A stretch of DNA of 57,117 nt from Loigolactobacillus binensis. GTDB lineage: Bacteria; Bacillota; Bacilli; Lactobacillales; Lactobacillaceae. Position numbers and translations under genes: made by a program. Shown piece by piece: positions 29,075 through 38,444 of this stretch. Under the pieces are notes generated by a model that was not told the DNA's origin, did not search any database, and saw only the letters and a program-made list of their open reading frames with translations. Every line of letters starts with the position of its first letter. Position 1 is the stretch's first letter. Where the stretch lies: contig NZ_BJDN01000020.1 of NCBI RefSeq assembly GCF_005405165.1, forward strand, positions 1 through 57,117, read 5' to 3'.

Positions 29075-29773
29075 TTAAACCGACATATCGACTGCCATTA
29101 AACGTTCTAAGATGCCGTGTTTAACTGCCCCTTGATTTTCCAAGGTTGGTAAGAAAATAGCCGTTGGTACTTGTTGTTGGACCGCCTGTTTAATTTTACC
29201 GGCGATTCGTCCATCGGTTAAAAATAAGCGTTGTACGATCAACGGCCCAACATCTGCGGTTAAATAGTCAGTAAACCGGTGGTGCCCAATATAACTAGCG
29301 GCCGTAACCTTTACTTGCAATTCATTTTGTAAACGTCCAGCTAATGCTTGCAGCTGTTGATAAGGTTCCGCAAAATGCGGTGTCCCGTGAGCGATCAATA
29401 AAATCGACCGCCCCGGATTAGCATTGATCGCCCCAGTCAACTGGTGTTGTAGAAAAGTATAAACGGCCGCCGTAGTTGCCAGCGGCTTAACGACCGTCAG
29501 CGTCACTTCCGGTTGCTTAATTACTTGCAAGCGCTGCGGAATATCTTGGCGCACATGGGTCGCCGCAAATAATAAAACCGGCACCACGATCACTTGTTGT
29601 ACCTGTTGTTGGAGGCTGACAAAGCTAGCCTCCAATGTTTGTTGCTGACCTTCTAAAAAGCCAACTGCCTGGGGCTGTGCCAAAGTCTGCATTAATTCAC
29701 GTAATAAATTTAAATTTGCCTGTGGTACTTTATTTCGTCGTCCGTGTAACACATATAAAATTCCCTGAGTCAA
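29075..29773 (-). CDS. sirB: Sirohydrochlorin ferrochelatase, SirB/CbiX-like
   Basis: Inserts iron into sirohydrochlorin, giving siroheme. The 232 residues show the two-domain long CbiX form. The first domain begins with LYVLHGRRNK and contains VVPVLLFAATHVRQDIP; the second begins with ILLIAHGTPHFAEPYQ. Each has the chelatase histidine. It starts with TTG after AAAGGTGG. With no cobalamin genes nearby and a sulfite reductase two genes upstream, iron for siroheme is the best assignment; cobalt is the alternative. Confidence 0.85.
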   Translation of the reverse strand: MTQGILYVLHGRRNKVPQANLNLLRELMQTLAQPQAVGFLEGQQQTLEASFVSLQQQVQQVIVVPVLLFAATHVRQDIPQRLQVIKQPEVTLTVVKPLATTAAVYTFLQHQLTGAINANPGRSILLIAHGTPHFAEPYQQLQALAGRLQNELQVKVTAASYIGHHRFTDYLTADVGPLIVQRLFLTDGRIAGKIKQAVQQQVPTAIFLPTLENQGAVKHGILERLMAVDMSV

Positions 29774-29816
29774 AATGGCACCACCTTTTTTAGCATTTAA
29801 ATAATTCAGTAGTCGC

Positions 29817-30266
29817 CTAAGCCGCTATTTGCTGGGTCAATTGGCGAGCAAAGCGTTTAATTTCTTGTGTTGCTGCAGCATCCGGTGCCAATTCAATTTT
29901 TAAACTGGGAACTGCTAATTGTGCACCATCTTCCTGGCACTGATCAGTTAAAACATCGACAGCACGACAAAAATCGGCGTAAGTTGTGTCACCAGTCCCT
30001 AAAACCGCTACTGGTATATCAGTAAGATCAAAATCGGTAAGGTCGTCATAAAAATCTAAAATACCGTCAGGCAACTGGCCATCCTCATCCGTAAAGCTGG
30101 CTAACACATAAGCATCGGCGTCATTGAAAAAATCAGCTACTTCAATACCATCCTCACTGTCAAAAACTTCAACTTGTGCGGCGAGCGCCGTTAAAGCGGC
30201 GCTTAAAACCGCCACTGCCTCCTGAGTATTACCAGTCAAACTAGTATAAATTATTTTAATTTTCAT
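29817..30266 (-). CDS. Flavodoxin
   Basis: 149 residues with the FMN phosphate loop TSLTGNTQEA (8-17), the DSEDGIEVADFFNDADAY region, and VLGTGDTTYADFCRAVD for the second FMN loop. It is very acidic, as flavodoxins are. It sits directly next to the sulfite reductase, and no CysJ flavoprotein subunit is present, so it probably carries electrons to that enzyme. Confidence 0.93.
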   Translation of the reverse strand: MKIKIIYTSLTGNTQEAVAVLSAALTALAAQVEVFDSEDGIEVADFFNDADAYVLASFTDEDGQLPDGILDFYDDLTDFDLTDIPVAVLGTGDTTYADFCRAVDVLTDQCQEDGAQLAVPSLKIELAPDAAATQEIKRFARQLTQQIAA

Positions 30267-30283
30267 TTTAAGGCTCCTTTATT

Positions 30284-31897
30284 TTACACACTTTGCGCCA
30301 AGTAATGATCTAAAATTGCTTGAAAATGGGCAACCCCAAGCCGCTGAAAATAGGCATAGTAAGTTTCTGCTTTTAATTGTTGGTCTTGATAATCAACTAA
30401 TAAAGCCGCTAAAGCGCCATACAGTTGATCGGTAAAAATGTGACCTTTTAAAGTCTCAGTAAAATGACCACCAGCTAACAGGCTCCCACCGACAGCGATT
30501 TTGAAGGCTTCCGCTCGCTGCCCGGTTTTAGTTTTGGCCGCAGTTCCTTCGATACCGATATCAGCAATGCTTCGATGCGCACAACCGTTGCCACAGCCAG
30601 TTAACGTAATATGTACTGGCTGGCTAAAACTAAATTGCTTATCCAGGCGTTTAAGCAACGGGGCAAAAATTTCTTTCGTATGGGTGTAAGCTAAATTACA
30701 ATATTCGGCACCGGTACAAGTCGTCCCAAAGTCCACTAAATTATGGGGCCGGTAAGAAAACTTTTTAAAGATTGGCGCTGCTTTAACAGCGGCTAAGTCA
30801 GCGGTAGCAACATAAGGGATGATCAAATTTTGGCCATGATCAAAGCGAAGCTCGTCACGCCCGTATTGCGCAGCTAGATCAATAAAGGCACTAAAATCAG
30901 TACCACTTAAGCGACCTGCGGGAATGCTGACGCCAACATAGTAATAGCCGGATTGACGTTGCTTATGAATGCCTAAGGCTGTACCATTCGACCAACCGAT
31001 CACCGCACTTTCACCAGCAGTGGCTAAATTAGGTACTTTTTCCCGTAATTTAGTTTCAAATTCAGCGACACCCCAATCTTGAATCAAAAACTTAAGCCGT
31101 GCTTTCGTTCGGCTACGACGATAGCCATTATCCCGGTACAATTGAACCACCGCTTCGGCCACCTGCACAACTTGGGAACGGGTGACAAAAACATTCAGTC
31201 CCAATCCTAGATACGGGCGCATGCCCAGACCACCACCGACCTTAAGATTAAAGCCCTTGATCTTGCGACCATTAACTCTTTTGATTGCTGGAATAAAGGC
31301 TAGATCATTGATTTCAGCGTTACCAGCATTATAAATATTACTGTTGATCGAGATCTTGAATTTGCGCGGTAAATTCGAATAATCACGATTACCTTGAAAT
31401 AGTCGATGGACGCGCCGAACCGCGGGCCGGGTGTCGAATAGTTCATCGGGATCAATACCGGCCAGCGGATTAGCGATCACATTCCGTGTGATATCGCCTT
31501 CTGCTCCTTGGGTAGTCAGGCCAACCGCATTGATACCAGCAAAAATTTGCGGTAATTTGTCAAAGGGAATCCAGTGGTACTGCACTGCCTGGCGCGTCGT
31601 TAAATCAAGATAGCCGTGCCCATATTCTTCAGCAATCGTCGCTAAATGGCGTGCTTGTTGCAGATTGATAATGCCACCAGGAATTTTGACCCGCATCATA
31701 AAGTTGCCTTGTTCTTGCGGCTTTTGTACAGTCAGACCGGCAAACTTGAAGTACATATAATAACTTTTATCGATCGCAGCAAAAGGCTGCTTGATCAACT
31801 CAGGTAAATCACGAAAAACATCTAATCCATCTTCTTTTAATTTACTTTGTTCATTTTTATTGAGTTTAGCTGCCGCCCACGTTACTTGATAACTCAT
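30284..31897 (-). CDS. cysI: Siroheme sulfite reductase (CysI/NirA-like hemoprotein)
   Basis: Six-electron reduction of sulfite to sulfide at a coupled siroheme/4Fe-4S centre. The 537 residues have the nitrite/sulfite reductase ferredoxin-like and 4Fe-4S domains twice over. The cluster ligands are C394 and C400 (C-x5-C) and C435 and C439 (C-x3-C). TRQAVQYHW (101-109) and VGGGLGMRPYLG (220-231) are family elements. Sequence alone cannot fully separate sulfite from nitrite reductase; its place between cysN and the siroheme genes makes sulfite the strong choice. AGGGGG precedes the ATG. Confidence 0.93.
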   Translation of the reverse strand: MSYQVTWAAAKLNKNEQSKLKEDGLDVFRDLPELIKQPFAAIDKSYYMYFKFAGLTVQKPQEQGNFMMRVKIPGGIINLQQARHLATIAEEYGHGYLDLTTRQAVQYHWIPFDKLPQIFAGINAVGLTTQGAEGDITRNVIANPLAGIDPDELFDTRPAVRRVHRLFQGNRDYSNLPRKFKISINSNIYNAGNAEINDLAFIPAIKRVNGRKIKGFNLKVGGGLGMRPYLGLGLNVFVTRSQVVQVAEAVVQLYRDNGYRRSRTKARLKFLIQDWGVAEFETKLREKVPNLATAGESAVIGWSNGTALGIHKQRQSGYYYVGVSIPAGRLSGTDFSAFIDLAAQYGRDELRFDHGQNLIIPYVATADLAAVKAAPIFKKFSYRPHNLVDFGTTCTGAEYCNLAYTHTKEIFAPLLKRLDKQFSFSQPVHITLTGCGNGCAHRSIADIGIEGTAAKTKTGQRAEAFKIAVGGSLLAGGHFTETLKGHIFTDQLYGALAALLVDYQDQQLKAETYYAYFQRLGVAHFQAILDHYLAQSV

Positions 31898-31908
31898 AAT
31901 TAAGCCCC

Positions 31909-33594
31909 CTAGATATCTTCGATCACAATTTGATGGTAGGCATTAAAGTCCAGCCATTTCTGATAGAATGTTGTTTTCGTTTTATCGTTTAAACTCTCTC
32001 GCTCCGTTAAATACGCCTTTAGATCCGCCGGTGCAGTTAAATTAAGTTGTGCCCCGCGTGAATCTACCACTGGAAGTTGCACGCGAAAATCAGTCAGCGC
32101 CTGACTTCCAGAAAAACGACCAGCTTTAACGGTCAAAACCCGATCCTGCTCGGCCAATAAAATTGCAAAATCAGTGGGATAAGCATAGCCAGATCCTTTA
32201 AGGGGTAATTCAGCGCCAATTTGATAATGACCTTGATACTCGTGGGTCACCACTTGACCACCGGCGGTTAAGCAATACTGATCAAACAAATTAAGTTGAT
32301 AATCTTGCCCATCCGTACTGAAAATTGCCCCATCTAGCTGGGTATCGCCCTGATAATGCTCGGTGATCGTCCCACCACCAGCTACGTCATAGCCATCAAC
32401 GATCACGAAACGTCCAGTAACTTGTTGCTGCGTAAATAAATCATAGACTAGCGGCGTTTCAGTTTGAAAAACAACTTCAGCAACATCATTTAATTGAACT
32501 TTAGTTGCGTCCTCCCGGGTAGCTAACGTGCTGGAATCAGTCACCTTCAAAACTTTTAGTACCCGGGCGATCACTTGTTGCGTCGCGATTTTTAATTTAT
32601 ACCGTTGGCCGGTGACTAGCGGTGCTTGGCCCATCCAAAATAAATTGGTTTGAACAACGTTAGTCACCGTTGGCTGCTGTTGATCGCTACTGCGCGTGAT
32701 GATCTCCCCGCGTTGGTTAAAAAATTCATCCTGTAATTGAATCCCCACCGATTGGCCAACACTCGCTTCAACCTTCGCGTCCCGGGACGCCCAATTGGCA
32801 AATTCAGTGACCACTGTTTCACGACCACTGGGATAAAGCTTGATCTTATCATCAACTTGCAGCTCACCAGCTTCGATTCGCCCAGCAATAATCCGCCGTT
32901 GATCAAATTTAAAGACGTCTTGAATCGGCAAGCGTAGCGGTTGATCACTGGATGTTGGCTTAGCCTTAATACTATCTAAAGTGGCAATAAAGCTTTTACC
33001 GGTATACCAAGGCATTTTTGCGGAATGTTGTACCAAATTTTCACCGTAATAAGCCGAAACTGGCAAAAAACCTGCAGCTTGTAACTGCAATGTGGCCAAG
33101 AAAGCAGCAACTTCCGCCTTTACAGCCACAAAACGTGTTTGTTCGTAATCCACCAGATCCATCTTATTAATCAAAACATAAATTTGCCGGATTCCTAATA
33201 AGCGTAAAATATAAGCATGACGTTTAGTTTGTTCCTCTACTCCCCGCGCAGCATCCACGATCAAAAATGCCACCTCAGCATCTGAGGCACCAGAAATCAT
33301 ATTTTTTAAGAACTCTTTATGCCCTGGTGCATCAATGATCACGTACTCCCGGCTGGCCGTGTGGAATTTTAGTTGGGTCGTATCAATGGTGATGCCCTGT
33401 TTTTGTTCTTCTTCAAACGCATCAAGTAAATAGGCATATTCAAACGGTTTGCCAGTTTCTTGAGCGATCCGTTTGACCTTATCAACGGTCCCTTCTGGTA
33501 AAGCCTTGGTGTCATAAAGTAAGCGGCCAATAACGGTTGATTTACCATGATCAACATGACCAACCATGACAATGTGTAATTCTGAATTTTCCAT
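31909..33594 (-). CDS. cysN: Sulfate adenylyltransferase GTPase subunit CysN
   Basis: GTPase that drives APS formation by CysD. The 561 residues have G1 GHVDHGKST (12-20), DAPGH (88-92) and NKMD (143-146), plus EF-Tu-like beta-barrel domains to about 420. The C-terminal stretch of about 140 residues, starting around RFVIVDGYDVAGGG, is absent from the shorter enterobacterial protein. It shows no P-loop, so it is not a CysC kinase fusion; from memory, clostridial CysN proteins have a similar long form. AAGGAGG precedes the ATG. Confidence 0.95.
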   Translation of the reverse strand: MENSELHIVMVGHVDHGKSTVIGRLLYDTKALPEGTVDKVKRIAQETGKPFEYAYLLDAFEEEQKQGITIDTTQLKFHTASREYVIIDAPGHKEFLKNMISGASDAEVAFLIVDAARGVEEQTKRHAYILRLLGIRQIYVLINKMDLVDYEQTRFVAVKAEVAAFLATLQLQAAGFLPVSAYYGENLVQHSAKMPWYTGKSFIATLDSIKAKPTSSDQPLRLPIQDVFKFDQRRIIAGRIEAGELQVDDKIKLYPSGRETVVTEFANWASRDAKVEASVGQSVGIQLQDEFFNQRGEIITRSSDQQQPTVTNVVQTNLFWMGQAPLVTGQRYKLKIATQQVIARVLKVLKVTDSSTLATREDATKVQLNDVAEVVFQTETPLVYDLFTQQQVTGRFVIVDGYDVAGGGTITEHYQGDTQLDGAIFSTDGQDYQLNLFDQYCLTAGGQVVTHEYQGHYQIGAELPLKGSGYAYPTDFAILLAEQDRVLTVKAGRFSGSQALTDFRVQLPVVDSRGAQLNLTAPADLKAYLTERESLNDKTKTTFYQKWLDFNAYHQIVIEDI

Positions 33595-33650
33595 AAGATC
33601 CTCCTTGTAAGTTACTTATGCTACTGGCATGGTGCTTATTTAGGCACAGT

Positions 33651-34451
33651 TTACATGTAGCCAGACTGCCGTAACTTTTGCATTGCGTAGGCATCTTCCT
33701 GATCTTGTGCCCGCCCGGCTCGTTCACTGATCTTAGTTTGTTTCAACTCAGCAATGATCTCACTAACAGTACTAGCATCAGAGTCAATGGTTCCGGTGCA
33801 AGGGGCACATCCTAAACTGCGGTAACGGTGATGATTTTTAGCAAAATATAGATCAATGATCGGAATCCCTTCGCGTTGGATATATTCCCAAATATCTAAT
33901 TCCGTCCAGTGCAATAATGGATGCACCCGAATGTGGTTACCCTTAGGAAAATCAGTTTTAAATTCATCCCATAATTCTGGTGGTTGATTCGTATAATCCC
34001 ATTTATCTTGTTGGTTACGCTCAGAGAAGATCCGTTCCTTGGAGCGGGAACCTTCTTCGTCTTGGCGCACGCCAACGATCAAACCATCAAAACTGTATTT
34101 TTTCACCACTTGGTTCAAAGCTACGGTTTTTAGTGCGCCACAGCACATTAAACGGCCTAACTTGGGATTCATACCCTGATCAACAGCATCTTGGTTGGTA
34201 TAAACAATTAAATCCAAACCTAATTCAGCAGCTACCCGATCGCGATAGGCCAAAACCTCTGGCATTTCAAAACTAGTATCCACGTGAATAAACGGAAATG
34301 GTGTATGCCCATAAAAGGCTTTGCGCACCAACCACAATAAAACTGTTGAATCTTTGCCGATCGACCATAAGAGGCCTAATTTACCGAGATTTTTATATGC
34401 TTCGCGAAAAATATAAATGCTTTCAGCTTCTAATTCATCTAAATGATCCAT
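33651..34451 (-). CDS. cysD: Sulfate adenylyltransferase catalytic subunit CysD
   Basis: Forms adenylyl sulfate (APS) from ATP and sulfate. The 266 residues carry the PP-loop SIGKDS (30-35), the FPFIHVDTSFEMPE strand, VGVRQDEEGSRSKERIFS near 126-143, and the C-terminal RSLGCAPCTGTID. It is followed by cysN. It is slightly shorter than the E. coli enzyme, mainly at the C terminus. Confidence 0.96.
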   Translation of the reverse strand: MDHLDELEAESIYIFREAYKNLGKLGLLWSIGKDSTVLLWLVRKAFYGHTPFPFIHVDTSFEMPEVLAYRDRVAAELGLDLIVYTNQDAVDQGMNPKLGRLMCCGALKTVALNQVVKKYSFDGLIVGVRQDEEGSRSKERIFSERNQQDKWDYTNQPPELWDEFKTDFPKGNHIRVHPLLHWTELDIWEYIQREGIPIIDLYFAKNHHRYRSLGCAPCTGTIDSDASTVSEIIAELKQTKISERAGRAQDQEDAYAMQKLRQSGYM

Positions 34452-34530
34452 AGCTTTTTAACTCCTTCTTTATTTTCTAGAGCGGGTCTTAAAATAGATT
34501 TTGAACACTAATATAATAGACACGAGTTGC

Positions 34531-34854
34531 TTAATATTTATTGGCGTTACGCCGATCAATATCAATTTCCTGGGTGATACGGTCTTGATCGTAAATTGAC
34601 CAGTGAATCACTGCCCGCTCTGGCTTAGCCACTAAGGCGCCACCATTGCCCCCAATATCAGCGCCTAAATAAAACTTAATTGCTTGAACGGGACACACTT
34701 TGATACAAGAAATGCAACCCCAGCATTCATCGGGATACTTCATTTCAGCTTTACGATTCTTGCCTTCACCCACCATTTGAATCAAGTTACCGGGACAAAT
34801 ATCGACACAGCGCCCACAACCAATACACAGATCACGATCAATTTTGATGCTCAT
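34531..34854 (-). CDS. aprB: APS reductase beta subunit AprB (two-cluster ferredoxin)
   Basis: 107 residues with two complete 4Fe-4S motifs: C10/C13/C16/C20 and C44/C47/C50/C54, in CIGCGRCVDICP and CWGCISCIKVCP. AprB passes electrons to the FAD of AprA. The C-terminal tail (about 63-107) corresponds to the arm that clasps AprA in dissimilatory enzymes but is shorter than usual. I chose ATG 34854 because AAGGAGG precedes it; it overlaps aprA by 17 bases. The longer open frame upstream lies inside aprA. Confidence 0.92.
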   Translation of the reverse strand: MSIKIDRDLCIGCGRCVDICPGNLIQMVGEGKNRKAEMKYPDECWGCISCIKVCPVQAIKFYLGADIGGNGGALVAKPERAVIHWSIYDQDRITQEIDIDRRNANKY

Positions 34855-36532
34855 AGCGCTGCCTCCTTTTAACCAACTCACGGAAAATAATTTGAATCTT
34901 GCCAGCGCGATAAATTGAATTAACATATTTATCAAATCGCGGATCCTGTTGAGGATAATCTAAGTTCTCGGCAAAACTATGCCACCTAGTCTCTTTACGC
35001 GCTGCTAAGTGAGCGATCACACATTGACAAATCAGCAAGCGTTCACGCACTTCGTACAAGCTCATCAGTTCGTGCATATCATTGGCCGCCATTTGTTCGC
35101 TCAACTGTTGCAACTGCGCGATTTTTTGTTGCGCCAAAACTAATTGCTGGCCGTTATATTCATAATGTGTTGTGATCCCACCCGCATAACTATCCATCAC
35201 TTTTTGCATAGCCTCTTCAAGTTCACGAACTTTATAGATGCTGTTGTCGCGCTGTAAATAACGCTGCGCTTGTTGTAAAATAACCGCGATCTGTGTGGCA
35301 ATCACTGGTGGCTCTGATATATTAATCTGCTGCAATCGTTTGACTGCCGCTTCAGCAGCAATCTCACCTTCAGCTAAAGCGCCAGTAACGTATTTTTGCG
35401 GTGCACCACCGGCCACATCCCCAGCCGCAAACAGTCCATGAATCGTGGTTTCACGCTCAGTACTGACCCAGTAACCACTAGCCGCGTGCCCACCGACAAT
35501 ATACGGTTCAGTGCCTTCGATCTCCACATTTTGCTGACGCGGTCCCCGTTTAGCTTCCAACCACTTCAAGGTTTGTGCTGGCGCCATATTTAGATAAGCA
35601 TGATATAGATCTTGCTCTTGCGCCGGCGTGATCTGATCAGTTTGCAAATAACACGGCCCGCGACCAGCTTGCATTTCTTGAACGGTGCCGTAAACGCGTT
35701 CCGCTGTGCGTAGGCCATATTTTTGTTCATAAACTTCACCTAGAGCATTGATCTGCTTGGCACCGACACCTTGAGCAATAGTGCCAACAGGCGCGATCGT
35801 GTCCTTACACCGCAACGCGATAAACCGCATTTCAAACGTAGTCATTTCCGCACCAGCCCGCAACCCCATAGCGTAACCAGCACCGGTATTAAATGGTGGG
35901 TACCACATTTTATGTTTAGAAAAGCCAGGATTGTTAGGCCGATATAGGCCACTGGCACCGCCAGTAGCAATAATAACGGCATTAGCGTGAAATACATACG
36001 CTTCCGCTGCAGTGGTGCTGAACCCAACTGCACCATAAATCTGTTGGCCGGCCACTAAGTAATCAACGACATTAACGTGGTTGATTACCTTAATTTGGTG
36101 GTGTTTACGCACGGCACGAGCCAATAGTGGCTTAATATTTTCACCGTTGATTTTAAGGTTACGATCACCGCGGGTTACATAATCCCCATTGGCATCTTTT
36201 AAGATCACTAATCCCATTTTCTCTAACTCGGCGGTCACGTGATTCAACCGTTGACTCAAGGTCAACAACAAATCCTCCCGGACGATCCCAGCGGCATCAT
36301 TTTTAGCATAATCAACATAAAAATCTGGCGTTTTGCCTTTGGTAATGTACGCATTTAAAGCATTGACGCCGGCCGCTAAACACCCACTGCGCCGAATATC
36401 AGCTTTTTCAACGACTGTGATCCGCAAATTAGGGTCAAGTTGCGCGGCGTGCCAAGCGGCATAACAACCTGCAGTGCCACCACCAATCACCAGTAGATCA
36501 GTTGTAATTACTTTTTGTTCCACAATTGTCAT
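34838..36532 (-). CDS. aprA: APS reductase alpha subunit AprA (FAD)
   Basis: Reduces APS to sulfite and AMP. The 564 residues begin with the FAD loop LLVIGGGTAGCYAAW (13-27) of the succinate dehydrogenase/fumarate reductase family. Aligned from memory with Archaeoglobus AprA, the substrate-binding residues are kept: N60, W210 (in MWYPPF), R241 (in MRFIALR), R291 (in NAGRGP-like QAGRGPC) and H349 (in GGHAASG). VGFSTTAAEAYVF and GASGLYRPN are also AprA-like. It lies between the sulfate importer and aprB-cysDN, which supports APS rather than fumarate as substrate. No cysH is present. Confidence 0.9.
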   Translation of the reverse strand: MTIVEQKVITTDLLVIGGGTAGCYAAWHAAQLDPNLRITVVEKADIRRSGCLAAGVNALNAYITKGKTPDFYVDYAKNDAAGIVREDLLLTLSQRLNHVTAELEKMGLVILKDANGDYVTRGDRNLKINGENIKPLLARAVRKHHQIKVINHVNVVDYLVAGQQIYGAVGFSTTAAEAYVFHANAVIIATGGASGLYRPNNPGFSKHKMWYPPFNTGAGYAMGLRAGAEMTTFEMRFIALRCKDTIAPVGTIAQGVGAKQINALGEVYEQKYGLRTAERVYGTVQEMQAGRGPCYLQTDQITPAQEQDLYHAYLNMAPAQTLKWLEAKRGPRQQNVEIEGTEPYIVGGHAASGYWVSTERETTIHGLFAAGDVAGGAPQKYVTGALAEGEIAAEAAVKRLQQINISEPPVIATQIAVILQQAQRYLQRDNSIYKVRELEEAMQKVMDSYAGGITTHYEYNGQQLVLAQQKIAQLQQLSEQMAANDMHELMSLYEVRERLLICQCVIAHLAARKETRWHSFAENLDYPQQDPRFDKYVNSIYRAGKIQIIFRELVKRRQRYEHQN

Positions 36533-36538
36533 CTCCAG

Positions 36539-37594
36539 TTATAAGGCATACGCCGCGGCTAATTGCTGATTACGCTGTAACTCGCTACACTCAGTTGTAA
36601 AAATCAAGGCTTGTTGAATAAAAAGAACAACCTTTTCGCCATTAAATAACGGTGGTTGTGCCGGTGAACGATTAGCCAATAACGTTTGTGCATGCCATTT
36701 TAATTTGACACTAACTACGGCGCCACTAAAGGTGGAACTGATCACCGTTGCTTGTTCCAGAGCCACAGCCAGCGGTTGGCTTTCGTTGCGTTTAAAAACC
36801 TGAACTTGTTCGGGACGAATATAGGCGCGAAAATCTTGCTGCGCTGGCAAGGCAAACCCTTGTAAATGAGGTGCCTGTAACATACTGGATTGCCCAATAA
36901 ATTGAGCAACAAAGCGGCTAGTCGGTTGATTATAGATCGTCATCGGTGTCCCAATCTGTTCGATGCGGCCTTGATTGATCACCACAATTTCATCCGCCGT
37001 TTCCATGGCCTCTTCATGATCATGGGTCACAAAAATACTGGTGATTCCAACTCGGTGGATCAATTGCTTCAACCAAACACGCAATTCACGGCGAATCTGC
37101 GTATCTAGCGCTGCAAAAGGTTCATCCAGTAATAAAACCTTCGGATTAGGCGCGATCGCACGGGCAAAAGCAACGCGTTGTTTTTGCCCACCAGATAGTT
37201 GTTCTGGGTATTGCTGCGCCAAAGCCGTTAAATCAGTTAACTGCAACAATTCAGCAACACGCTGTTTAATTTGGCGCAGTGACCAATGCTGGGTACGCAA
37301 ACCAAAAGCAATGTTATCGTAGACAGTTAAGTAACGAAATAAAGCATAATTTTGAAAAACAAAACCAATTCCGCGGGCTTGCGGAGTCAATTCATCAACC
37401 ACCTGCCCCGCCACAGCAACAGAGCCACTAGTCGCCGGCTCTAAACCAGCTAGAATACGCAAGATCGTAGTTTTACCACTACCACTAGGTCCAAGTAAGG
37501 CCGTCAAACTACCTTCCTTGACCCCAAAATTGATCTGGTGTAAAATCTGCCGGCGCTGAAAACTTTTTGAAATATCTTTTAATTGGATATACAT
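36539..37594 (-). CDS. cysA: Sulfate ABC transporter ATPase CysA
   Basis: ATPase of the sulfate/thiosulfate importer. The 351 residues have Walker A GPSGSGKT (35-42), the Q-loop region FVFQNYALF, signature LSGGQKQR, Walker B VLLLDEP and the switch His in VTHDHEEAMETADE. A C-terminal TOBE-like domain follows (about 240-351). ATG 37594 has AAGGAGG 7 bases upstream, so the longer frame is not used. Confidence 0.94.
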   Translation of the reverse strand: MYIQLKDISKSFQRRQILHQINFGVKEGSLTALLGPSGSGKTTILRILAGLEPATSGSVAVAGQVVDELTPQARGIGFVFQNYALFRYLTVYDNIAFGLRTQHWSLRQIKQRVAELLQLTDLTALAQQYPEQLSGGQKQRVAFARAIAPNPKVLLLDEPFAALDTQIRRELRVWLKQLIHRVGITSIFVTHDHEEAMETADEIVVINQGRIEQIGTPMTIYNQPTSRFVAQFIGQSSMLQAPHLQGFALPAQQDFRAYIRPEQVQVFKRNESQPLAVALEQATVISSTFSGAVVSVKLKWHAQTLLANRSPAQPPLFNGEKVVLFIQQALIFTTECSELQRNQQLAAAYAL

Positions 37595-37639
37595 TGTCTT
37601 CCTCCTTAGGTAAAATACACTAGCCATCGTGCTGTTAAT

Positions 37640-38440
37640 TCATTCGCGTAATAAGCGGCGTTTTAAAATAACAACTGCCAATGTCGAACCTAGTAAAATC
37701 GTTGCCACCACAAATGCTTGTTTAAACTTAAAATTGTTATATAAAGTTTGTACCAGTAACGAAAGCGTCAAGGTCTTACCCCGAATGCTTCCAGAGACTA
37801 CAGCGACGGCCCCAAATTCACCTAAGGCCCGAGCCGTCGCTAAAACCAGGCCAGTGGCTAGTGGCGCCTTAAGTGCCGGAAACGTGATTTGGCGCAGGAT
37901 TTGCCAAGCGCTGGCGCCCAATAAGGCGGCTGTTTGTTCTTCTTCACGCCCTTTAGCCGCCAACACGGGAATTAATTCCCGAGCGACAAAGGGAAAAGTA
38001 ACAAAGATCGTGGTCAAAAAAATCGCTGGCGGTGCAAAAATAATCTGTACTTTGATGGTCGTAAATAACGGCGCCAGCCACCCAGTTTGACCAAAAGTTA
38101 AAACAAAGATCAGGCCAACGATCACTGGTGATACCGAAAAAGGAAGGTCGATCAACGCATTTAACAAGTGTTTACCGGGAAAATCATAAAATGTAAGCAA
38201 CCATGCCGCACTGATACCAAATACTAAGTTGAACAACAATGAAATCACAGTGGCAGCAACCGTTAAATTCACCGCTTGCAGCGTTACTAAGCTACTGATG
38301 GTCGTCAAGTAAGTGCGCCAGCCTAACGCCAAGGCCTGCATGACAACCAAGGCCAGTGGCAAAATCAAAATCCCAAAAATAAACAACCAGGCTATGGCTA
38401 ACAATAACCATTTGACTTTTTTTGCTTGTAAAAGCTGCAT
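37640..38440 (-). CDS. cysW: Sulfate ABC transporter permease CysW
   Basis: 266 residues with six membrane segments and the binding-protein-dependent transport EAA loop (TAALLGASAWQILRQITFPALK, split as AALLGASAWQILRQ and ITFPALK near 168-188). ALGEFGAVAVVSGSIRGKT is typical of CysW. The gene follows cysT by 4 bases. Confidence 0.94.
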   Translation of the reverse strand: MQLLQAKKVKWLLLAIAWLFIFGILILPLALVVMQALALGWRTYLTTISSLVTLQAVNLTVAATVISLLFNLVFGISAAWLLTFYDFPGKHLLNALIDLPFSVSPVIVGLIFVLTFGQTGWLAPLFTTIKVQIIFAPPAIFLTTIFVTFPFVARELIPVLAAKGREEEQTAALLGASAWQILRQITFPALKAPLATGLVLATARALGEFGAVAVVSGSIRGKTLTLSLLVQTLYNNFKFKQAFVVATILLGSTLAVVILKRRLLRE

Positions 38441-38444
38441 ACCT

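Noticed and set aside
31909..33594. CysN as a CysN-CysC fusion
   Set aside because: The extra C-terminal region lacks the P-loop and other motifs of APS kinase.
34838..36532. AprA as a fumarate reductase flavoprotein
   Set aside because: The APS-binding residues and AprA-specific segments are present, and the gene sits between sulfate import and sulfate activation.
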